Assembly: GCA_020201015.1 (NCBI GenBank)
Contig: JAIVHN010000207.1
Location: 13,919-28,584, forward strand
Source: Spirochaeta sp.
GTDB lineage: Bacteria; Spirochaetota; Spirochaetia; DSM-27196; SLAA01
Reading direction: 5' to 3'
Length of the DNA stretch: 14,666 bases
Notes under the pieces: model-generated
The model's input: only the letters and a program-made list of their open reading frames with translations
Databases searched by the model: none
What the model was told of the DNA's origin: nothing
Program-made: the position numbers and the translations under genes
Shown here: piece after piece, positions 6,324-11,681 of the stretch
Numbering within the stretch: position 1 is the first letter of the stretch
How the letters are laid out: the number at the start of each line of letters is the position of its first letter

Positions 6324-7219
6324 ATGAGCAAGATCGTATTTTGGAATGCCGCAAAGATCAACTTCGACAAGAATCTTGATTTCGGGTCAATGGAGACTTT
6401 GGGCGAGTTCGTTGCACATGAGAACAGTAACGCCGAGCAGTTGGTAGAACGTGCGCAAGGTGCCGACGTGGTCATTACGAAGGAAATTCCTATTGGAGCC
6501 GATATAATTAAGGCGCTACCGGCTGGCGTCAAGCTCATTTGTGAGGCTGGCACCGGCTTCAACAATATCGACCTTGATGCCGCACGAGAATGTGATATTG
6601 CGGTCTGCAATGTACCAGGTTACAGTACCACCGGTGTCGCACAATTAGCCGTTACTTACATGCTGAACTTCTGTTCATCCATGGCACTGCAGCAGCTCAT
6701 GATAGATCGCGGCAATTTTGACAACTTCGCTAAGCACCTTATGGTTCCGCTGTTTGAGATCCAGCAAAAGACCTTGGGTATTGTCGGTTTCGGCTCTATA
6801 GGTCGGCAGGTAGCGCGGGTCGCACATGCACTCAAGATGAATATTCTTGTTTTTGACCTCAGGTCGATTTCCTCACACTGCACTGTCCTCTTACTCCACA
6901 AACCAAACACCTGATAAATGCCGAGCGCCTGAAACGGATGAAGAGTACCGCCTATGTCATAAACACCGCGCGCGGCCCCCTCGTGAACGAGGCGGATCTG
7001 CTGAACGCACTCAAAGCAGGCGAAATTGCTGGCGCCGGACTTGACGTACAAGAGGTAGAGCCTGCAACACCGGACAACCCGCTTTTCGGCTTAGAGAGCG
7101 TGTTCATGACACCACACATTGGATGGAGAACTATTGAGTCGCGCCAACGCTTGGTAGAGCTCATGGCGCAAAACATTGCCTCGTTCTTCAACGGGAAACC
7201 TATCAACGTCGTCAGCTGA
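6324..7219 (+). pseudogene. D-2-hydroxyacid dehydrogenase (SerA/LdhA family), broken by an internal deletion/frameshift
   Basis: Start supported by AAGGGAG (6311-6317) six bases before ATG. The first frame carries the N-terminal catalytic region and the NAD-binding motif GIVGFGSIGRQVARVA, then VFDL (near 6860), after which it runs into foreign residues and a stop at 6914. From about 6863 the next frame resumes the family sequence at VDFLTLHCPLTPQTKHLIN and continues through NTARGPLVNEADL (catalytic Arg), LDVQEVEP (Glu) and TPHIGW (His) to the stop at 7219. Relatives have roughly 22-25 residues between these blocks, so about 70 nt are missing and the frame changes at the junction. All active-site residues survive on one or other side, implying recent damage or a sequence error. 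Family reaction: NAD(P)-dependent 2-ketoacid/2-hydroxyacid interconversion; substrate unknown. Confidence 0.82.
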
Positions 7220-7238
7220 GGCCGGAAAATAGATCCGC

Positions 7239-7267
7239 CGGCGCTCGGTACCGCTATCTGAGCGCCG
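7239..7267. terminator. Candidate bidirectional terminator hairpin between convergent genes
   Basis: CGGCGCTC (7239-7246) and GAGCGCCG (7260-7267) form a perfect 8-bp GC-rich stem with a 13-base loop, overlapping the last codons of the SDR gene and 20 bp after the dehydrogenase stop. No good T-tract follows on the plus strand; on the minus strand a TATTTT lies a few bases beyond. The terminator function is therefore tentative. Confidence 0.4.
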
Positions 7268-7970
7268 ACATTCCCCCGTCTATTCCAATAACTTGACCGG
7301 TAATCCAACCTGCGTCGGGTGACAGTAAGTGAGTCGCTGTAGTTGCCGTCTCCCTGGGGTCTCCCACCCGCTTAAGCGGATGTCGCTCGGCCGAGGCATC
7401 ACGCTTCTTATCATCTCCCAGCAATCCGGCAGCAAGGGGCGTGTCGGTGAGTGAAGGCGCAATAGCGTTAAAGCGAATATTCTTCGGGGCATACTCGGCG
7501 GCTAACGAGCGCACCAGTCCCTCTACCGCGCCTTTAGCAGCGGCAATGGAAGCATGAAAGGGCAGCCCGACGCGCACCGCTACCGTGCTGAACAGCAGAA
7601 CAGATGCCCCACCGTCCGCTCCGGCCGCGCTAAGCGCTTTGATACAGTGCTGCAGCACTCGTACAGCGCCAAGCAGATTCACCTCGAGGTCCTGTTCAAA
7701 GGCCTCTATCTTAAGCCGCGGGAATGAGGCAAGCTGAATGCTACCGGGGCAGTAAGCAACACCATGCAGTTTTCCCTCAACGGTCGGTAGTTCGGCCTCG
7801 CGGTCACAGACATCAACCTGTGCATAGCTTACACCGGCGTTCTTGTTTTCAGGTTCGGTTCGGCTCCAGCATATGACACTCGCCCCCAACCCGGACAACT
7901 GTTCAACCAGTTCGGCCCCAATCCCATGGGAGCCGCCCACAACCAGGTACGTCTTATCTTTAAGATCCAT
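7254..7970 (-). CDS. Short-chain dehydrogenase/reductase family protein lacking the catalytic Tyr
   Basis: 238 residues with the classical SDR layout: nucleotide-binding GGSHGIG (12-18), Asn98 in the NLLGA segment, Ser128 in LFST, then HASIAAAKGAVEGLVRSLAAEYAP and the C-terminal WITGQVIGIDGG. In the usual YxxxK motif the Tyr position (142) is Ile while Lys146 is kept, and the NNAG structural motif reads YCPG (73-76). The DNA codes cleanly for Ile (ATT), so this is not a frameshift. It may be an atypical or non-catalytic SDR of a subfamily with this substitution; no substrate can be assigned. The start is supported by GGAGG six bases before the ATG. It lies 47 bp after the FAD oxidoreductase on the same strand, probably in one operon. 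Confidence 0.85.
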   Translation of the reverse strand: MDLKDKTYLVVGGSHGIGAELVEQLSGLGASVICWSRTEPENKNAGVSYAQVDVCDREAELPTVEGKLHGVAYCPGSIQLASFPRLKIEAFEQDLEVNLLGAVRVLQHCIKALSAAGADGGASVLLFSTVAVRVGLPFHASIAAAKGAVEGLVRSLAAEYAPKNIRFNAIAPSLTDTPLAAGLLGDDKKRDASAERHPLKRVGDPRETATTATHLLSPDAGWITGQVIGIDGGMSALR

Positions 7971-8017
7971 TTATTCCTCCAGTGCTTGTTAACGTACTAC
8001 CGGCAGACGGCTATAGG

Positions 8018-9115
8018 CTACTTCTGATAACGCCGCATAAAGCCGCGGTCAATTCGATCCTTCAGCAGAAAGGCAAGCCGCCCGCGAAGCGTCCATCGAC
8101 CCTTATACAAAAGTCCACAGCCATACCCAAGATTAAACCCTGCAAGATACGGGCCGGTTGCAGAAAAGGGCGTAAGCCGCGCAGCGTCGGCCAGCGCAGT
8201 GTCGACGTGCCTCGCAGACTCCAGAAGATTAGCCATAAGCACCGTTTGCTGTCTCACTGCGTACACGCCCACCCTGTCCAGCGGCTGATCGACAAAATAA
8301 GCACAATCGCCAACGGCAAATACCCTGCTACTACTCTCCGCACGGAGAAAGCGGTCAACGCGCACAGAGCCATCGGGCGCCAGAGCCAGGTCAAAGCTGC
8401 GCAGAACCTGAGGTGGTCGTAGGCCGGTAGCAAGCACAACAATATTGCCAGGAACCTCGGCCACACCTACCTTCATTCCACCGAAAAATGAGACACCAAT
8501 CCGAGCAAGGTGTCGCTCAACATACTCACGTCTGCGTCCGGTCAGTCCAGCTGGCGCTGAGTGGGCAGAAAACAAATTCACGGCGCTGTGCCGTGGCCGG
8601 AATTTTGACAATAAGTTCCTGGCATTAGCGGCAATCTCGAGTCCTGCCGGGCCAGCACCAACTACCGAGATCTCACAGCCGTCCAAGTCACGGCAGCAGC
8701 GTTCAATCTCAATCCGTAATGCTGCCAGCTTATGAATAGGCTTTGCCGTAAAAATGCTACGCCCGGCTACATCGACTGGCTGCTCGCCCACCGGTTCGCT
8801 GCCTAAATTGAGCGACAACAGATCATACTCACAGGTGCTCCCGGAGGCCAGTGTGAGCACCCGCGCAGATACATCAGCGCTAACAATCTTGTCGGAAATG
8901 TATTTGACTCCGACATCCCGTGCAAGTGCGGCGGCGTGTAGCAGGACCTCCGCTTCGGAGTACTGCCCGGACAACAGTCCTGGGCCCATTCCCGAGTAAG
9001 CATGGTAGGGTTCAGGGGAGATGAGGGTAAGCTCATGCCCGGCCCGGATTAACTCGGCGCCACGGCGCAGCAGTTCAATGTGAGTATGCCCGGCGCCTGC
9101 AAGTACTATATGCAT
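8018..9115 (-). CDS. FAD-dependent pyridine nucleotide-disulfide oxidoreductase (NDH-2 / SelD-associated type)
   Basis: 365 residues with two dinucleotide-binding folds: GAGHTHIELLRR at 7-18 (FAD) and VVGAGPAGLEIA at 151-162 (NAD(P)H), plus the late FAD-contacting VFAVGDCAYF motif. The GxGHxH N-terminus is typical of the NDH-2-like group sometimes fused to or found beside selenophosphate synthase (TIGR03169-like). No CxxC redox-active pair of the disulfide reductases is seen at the usual place, so a quinone-linked or general NAD(P)H dehydrogenase role is more likely than disulfide reduction. GGAGAG lies five bases before the ATG. It is first of a two-gene unit with the downstream SDR. The physiological electron acceptor is unknown. 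Confidence 0.78.
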   Translation of the reverse strand: MHIVLAGAGHTHIELLRRGAELIRAGHELTLISPEPYHAYSGMGPGLLSGQYSEAEVLLHAAALARDVGVKYISDKIVSADVSARVLTLASGSTCEYDLLSLNLGSEPVGEQPVDVAGRSIFTAKPIHKLAALRIEIERCCRDLDGCEISVVGAGPAGLEIAANARNLLSKFRPRHSAVNLFSAHSAPAGLTGRRREYVERHLARIGVSFFGGMKVGVAEVPGNIVVLATGLRPPQVLRSFDLALAPDGSVRVDRFLRAESSSRVFAVGDCAYFVDQPLDRVGVYAVRQQTVLMANLLESARHVDTALADAARLTPFSATGPYLAGFNLGYGCGLLYKGRWTLRGRLAFLLKDRIDRGFMRRYQK

Positions 9116-9214
9116 TCTGTCTCTCCAAGGACTCTACCGAGTCGTAGTATGCTACACTGTACCCTATATTTAGCCCGCACGCAAAACAGCACCGCGCTAA
9201 AACGTCCACGTACA

Positions 9215-9244
9215 TTGAAATTTGTGCAATCCATGCGCTAAACT
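9215..9244 (+). promoter_or_regulatory. Putative uppP promoter
   Basis: TTGAAA (9215-9220), an 18-bp spacer and TAAACT (9239-9244), with the start codon 24 bp further on, preceded by a strong purine-rich ribosome-binding site (AGAGGGGGCGGG, 9255-9266). Predicted from sequence only. Confidence 0.45.
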
Positions 9245-9268
9245 CCCGCACAGCAGAGGGGGCGGGAC

Positions 9269-10063
9269 ATGAGTTTGTGGCAGTCGGTGTGGCTTGGTGT
9301 CGTGCAAGGTGTTAGCGAGTTTATTCCTATTAGCAGCTCGGGGCATTTGGTAGTCATGCGTGCGGTCATGGGCGTCGGAGAAATTCCCCGGCTCTATGAT
9401 GTCGTACTGCACATTGCTACACTGATAGTGGTTGTTGTGTTCTTTCGAGCCCGTATACTCCAGATGCTCAGTTCAATCTACCGTTTTGCGCGACGTACCC
9501 ATGGTGCTGAGGACGCAGAGAACCTCAAGCTCACGGTCTTGGTACTTATAGCTACCGTCCTAACCGCTGGCATAGGGCTGACAATCGGCCGCTTTAACCT
9601 GCATCTCTATCCGAAACTTGTAGCAGTAATGTTTCTTGTCACGGCGGCACTGTTGATCTCGGCACGATTCGCCCGCGGCAGCCTTGACTACTCCGGCATC
9701 GGCACACGTCACGCCGTTCTTCTTGGGATTGTACAAGGCCTGGCGGTCATTCCCGGGGTATCGCGTTCAGGTAGCACTATTACTGCGGCCCTGCATAGCG
9801 GTATTTCACGCCGCCAGGCGGGCGAGTTCTCGTTCTTAATCTCGGTGCCGGCAATACTCGGGGCGCTCATTCTGGAACTGCGCCACTTTGGCGACTTAGG
9901 AGCGGCAGTGGGGCCCGTTGCGGTGGCTGGCGGTTTTGTGACGTCGCTGCTATTTGGTTTCTTGGCCTTGGCTCTGCTGGTGAGGCTCATTCACGGTGGG
10001 AAGCTGTGGGTGTTTAGTGTGTATCTCATTCCGTTGGGAATCTGGGGGCTAGTGGCCCTTTGA
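9269..10063 (+). CDS. uppP: Undecaprenyl-diphosphatase UppP (BacA)
   Basis: 264-residue polytopic membrane enzyme that dephosphorylates undecaprenyl diphosphate, recycling the lipid carrier for peptidoglycan and other envelope polymers. Overproduction of the family gives bacitracin resistance. Seen: the N-terminal motif GVVQGVSEFIPISSSGHL (residues 10-27, including catalytic Glu17) and the second conserved block PGVSRSGST (162-170, with the essential Arg), within several hydrophobic helices. Length is typical of the family. The gene is probably monocistronic. Its last 38 bp overlap the 3' end of the convergent CPBP protease gene, so transcripts of the two genes can be antisense at their ends. 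Confidence 0.95.
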   Translation: MSLWQSVWLGVVQGVSEFIPISSSGHLVVMRAVMGVGEIPRLYDVVLHIATLIVVVVFFRARILQMLSSIYRFARRTHGAEDAENLKLTVLVLIATVLTAGIGLTIGRFNLHLYPKLVAVMFLVTAALLISARFARGSLDYSGIGTRHAVLLGIVQGLAVIPGVSRSGSTITAALHSGISRRQAGEFSFLISVPAILGALILELRHFGDLGAAVGPVAVAGGFVTSLLFGFLALALLVRLIHGGKLWVFSVYLIPLGIWGLVAL

Positions 10064-10610
10064 CGGCTGACGCCCACAACGCAACCGCGTCATAGATTCC
10101 ATGTGCCAACATCGGCACCAAAATATTTCCACTTACGAAGTAGACAACGCCCAAGTAAAGGCTAAACACAAACGCAAATACCACATAGGCCTTGCTCATA
10201 AAATGCAAAAAGGCAAAAACCACCGAAGTTGCAACAAGCGCCGGAACCGCACCAAACTGTAGAGTCGCTAAGTTTTGGAGCAAGCCGCGGAATAGCAGTT
10301 CTTCACCAAAACCGGCTGCTGCTGCAATAAGGATTACGCGAGGCCAGGTCAGCGGTGAAAGAAACTCACGGACCATACTCCGAGCAGCCTCGGTAAGGCG
10401 TCGAATGGCCGGTAGGCGTGAGCGACGCATATACAATAGGGCAAGCAGCGGTGGCCCCGCAGCAACTACCCCGAAAGCCACCTCCGCTCCACCAAGCCAA
10501 ATGTCGGCTAGCGGATTGTGCCCAACGGCCAGACCAATTCCAAGCGCAAACAGCCCCAGCCCGGCTTCAAGAAGCGTGACTTTATAAAAGATACCTGTAC
10601 TAACAAACAT
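10026..10610 (-). CDS. CPBP-family intramembrane metalloprotease (CAAX/Abi-type)
   Basis: 194 residues, mostly hydrophobic. The three family motifs are present: EELLFRG (Glu103-Glu104 ... Arg108), FAFLHF (His136) and MLAHGIYD (His170 ... Asp174). These form the glutamic/metal intramembrane protease active site found in CAAX prenyl proteases and bacterial Abi proteins. Targets in bacteria are mostly unknown. No Shine-Dalgarno is visible before the ATG at 10610, and a TATATA box lies only about 18 bp upstream, so the leader would be very short. It is divergent from the cupredoxin gene and convergent with, and overlapping, uppP. Confidence 0.85.
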   Translation of the reverse strand: MFVSTGIFYKVTLLEAGLGLFALGIGLAVGHNPLADIWLGGAEVAFGVVAAGPPLLALLYMRRSRLPAIRRLTEAARSMVREFLSPLTWPRVILIAAAAGFGEELLFRGLLQNLATLQFGAVPALVATSVVFAFLHFMSKAYVVFAFVFSLYLGVVYFVSGNILVPMLAHGIYDAVALWASAVKGPLAPRFPTE

Positions 10611-10638
10611 TGTTGACTTTGGCGCTCATATATATGTA
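10610..10638 (+). promoter_or_regulatory. Putative divergent promoter region with palindromic CATATATATG
   Basis: The self-complementary CATATATATG (10627-10636) lies between the divergent protease and cupredoxin starts and could supply -10 elements in both directions. On the plus strand TTGTTG (10610-10615) is 17 bp before TATGTA (10633-10638). On the minus strand TTGTTT is about 18 bp before TATATA. Leaders would be only a few bases long. Confidence 0.35.
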
Positions 10639-10648
10639 CCTTCTGGTG

Positions 10649-11026
10649 ATGAAAACAACACTGAAAATTGGACTTAGTTTACTCTTCGCCCTGGCTTTTG
10701 TAAGCCCCCTTGCAGCAGAAACTGTCGATGCCACCGGCGGAAGCGGTGTAAAAGAGATTGAGGTCACGAATCGTGGGCTCGTATTTAGTGTGTCCGAAAT
10801 GCGCGTCAATGTTGGCGACACCGTGCGGGTGACCTACACCAACGGCGGCGGTCGCCACGACTGGGTACTCGACGAATTTGACGGTGCGCAGACCGACGTC
10901 ATAAAGGCAGGCGAATCCCAAACTGTAGAGTTTGTTGCCGACCGGGCTGGAAGCTTTGAGTTTTACTGCAGCGTCCCAGGACATCGACAAGCCGGAATGT
11001 ACGGTACGTTTGTAGTAGTCGAGTAA
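10649..11026 (+). CDS. Exported plastocyanin/azurin-like cupredoxin
   Basis: 125-residue small blue-copper protein. Residues 1-23 are a Sec signal peptide (KTTLK, hydrophobic core, cleavage after LAA). The cupredoxin fold follows, with type-1 copper ligands His70 (GGRHDW), Cys107, His112 (YCSVPGH) and Met117 (QAGM). Likely a periplasmic one-electron carrier; the redox partners are not in the window. The start at 10649 is chosen because it gives a proper signal peptide; the in-frame upstream ATG at 10610 would add 13 residues with no RBS. The gene is followed by a strong intrinsic terminator, so it is probably a single-gene unit. Confidence 0.9.
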   Translation: MKTTLKIGLSLLFALAFVSPLAAETVDATGGSGVKEIEVTNRGLVFSVSEMRVNVGDTVRVTYTNGGGRHDWVLDEFDGAQTDVIKAGESQTVEFVADRAGSFEFYCSVPGHRQAGMYGTFVVVE

Positions 11027-11093
11027 ACGCGCTCAGTAGCTGCCGTCTTAGTCGCGGCTACCACCGAGCCAGCACACACATCCTTAGCTTTTT

Positions 11094-11136
11094 GGGAACA
11101 TGCGGTTCATTCATCCCGCTTGTTCCCCTTTTTTTT
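11094..11136 (+). terminator. Rho-independent terminator after the cupredoxin gene
   Basis: GGGAACA-T-GCGG (11094-11105) pairs with CCGC-T-TGTTCCC (11116-11127): 11 base pairs with one T-T mismatch and a 10-base loop, followed by eight T (11129-11136). It insulates the cobalamin operon from the cupredoxin gene. Confidence 0.9.
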
Positions 11137-11150
11137 GTTAAAAATCTCTG

Positions 11151-11179
11151 TTGACTCCCCGTATAAGCTGGTCTAAGGT
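11151..11179 (+). promoter_or_regulatory. Putative promoter of the cobalamin-uptake operon
   Basis: TTGACT (11151-11156) with a 17-bp spacer to TAAGGT (11174-11179), placing the start near 11186, just before the first riboswitch stem. The -10 is weak (3/6). Confidence 0.4.
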
Positions 11180-11190
11180 GACTCAGTAAT

Positions 11191-11354
11191 CCGTATACAG
11201 CAATTGTGGTTCAGGGAACTCGGTGCAAATCCGAGACAGTCCCCGCTACTGTGTTCGGCGAGAACGTTGGCGACAGCCACCGATGAGGGAAGGCGCCGAC
11301 GAACTATGACCCGAGAGTCAGGAGACCTGTCCATTTGCTAATTTATCTATACGG
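11191..11354 (+). promoter_or_regulatory. Cobalamin riboswitch, aptamer 1
   Basis: Recognised by the conserved B12 core: GGGAACTCGGTGCAAATCC (11214-11232), GTCCCCGCTACTGT (11239-11252), GATGAGGGAAGG (11282-11293) and the B12 box AGTCAGGAGACCTG (11316-11329). Supporting helices: P1 CCGTATA (11191-11197) with TATACGG (11348-11354) and AGCAA (11199-11203) with TTGCT (11335-11339); CTCGG/CCGAG (11219-11223/11231-11235); and P5 ACAGT/ACTGT closing the loop CCCCGCT (11241-11247). No T-tracted terminator follows, so transcriptional termination is not evident. A small hairpin GCCT/AGGC (11354-11357/11365-11368) immediately after P1 presents GGAGG in its loop. Confidence 0.93.
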
Positions 11355-11368
11355 CCTCGGAGGAAGGC

Positions 11369-11428
11369 TTGGTAGGCGAGAGCTCTTCATCACCCCAATA
11401 CTCGCGCTCCTTAACCACTATCGAGTGA
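11369..11428 (+). CDS. Candidate 19-codon leader ORF between the two riboswitches
   Basis: A TTG start at 11369 is preceded at five bases by GGAGG (11359-11363). Nineteen codons run to TGA at 11426-11428 (peptide VGESSSSPQYSRSLTTIE after the initiator). It directly follows aptamer 1, whose downstream hairpin holds the GGAGG, so aptamer 1 could control its translation. Short ORFs of this length arise by chance and the peptide matches nothing recognised. It may be a leader peptide, a gene remnant or spurious. Confidence 0.25.
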   Translation: MVGESSSSPQYSRSLTTIE

Positions 11429-11478
11429 GATCAAGGAGGCGACTCAAACACCTCAATCAAACTTTACTGTAGTTCACT

Positions 11479-11625
11479 ATGTGAGGAAAAACGGAAACCC
11501 GTGAAAATCGGGTGCGGGCGTGCCGCCGTGTTCGGATTCGAGGCTCCTTATTATGTCACTGTCTCTGCACGGGATGGGAAGGCAAGGTGCTGAATATCCG
11601 TTAGCCGGAAGACGATTCCTCTCAT
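11479..11625 (+). promoter_or_regulatory. Cobalamin riboswitch, aptamer 2 (adjacent to btuB)
   Basis: A second, sequence-distinct B12 aptamer. Seen: CGGAAACCCGTGAAAATCGG (11492-11511) corresponding to the GGGAA-GGTG-AAATC core; GCGG-GCGTG-CCGC (11514-11526, P5 with loop L5); CACGGGATGGGAAGGC (11568-11583); and the B12-box-like AGCCGGAAGAC (11603-11613). The usual CTGCC after the box is replaced, but ATGTGAGGAA (11479-11488) pairs with TTCCTCTCAT (11616-11625) with one mismatch, so a closing helix is kept. ACCCG/CGGGT (11497-11501/11509-11513) is also paired. Its arrangement resembles the E. coli btuB leader. The expression platform is the hairpin at 11653-11669. Confidence 0.85.
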
Positions 11626-11652
11626 CAACTTGGACCACATCGTGTGGCCATG

Positions 11653-11671
11653 TCTCTCACGCTCAGAGGAG
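11653..11671 (+). promoter_or_regulatory. Shine-Dalgarno-containing hairpin of riboswitch 2, with kissing-loop sequence
   Basis: CTCT (11654-11657) can pair with AGAG (11665-11668), which begins the btuB Shine-Dalgarno AGAGGAG (11665-11671). The loop CACGCTC (11658-11664) contains CACGC, an exact complement of L5 of aptamer 2 (GCGTG, 11518-11522). This matches the known L5-L13 kissing interaction by which bound cobalamin stabilises a helix that hides the ribosome-binding site. The predicted effect is less btuB translation when cobalamin is present. Confidence 0.7.
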
Positions 11672-11681
11672 TTACTCATAT

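Noticed and set aside
6938..7219. C-terminal dehydrogenase piece as a separate small gene
   Set aside because: Family sequence continues upstream of this ATG in the same frame (VDFLTLHCPLTP...), so it is the second half of a broken gene, not an independent one.
11433..11439. AAGGAGG as a ribosome-binding site for a gene between the riboswitches
   Set aside because: No ATG, GTG or TTG follows at a usable distance; kept only as part of the leader-region observation.
11520..11681. In-frame upstream extension of the btuB coding region
   Set aside because: It runs through the second riboswitch and the Shine-Dalgarno hairpin, has no ribosome-binding site, and would bury the signal peptide. The ATG at 11682 gives a normal exported receptor.
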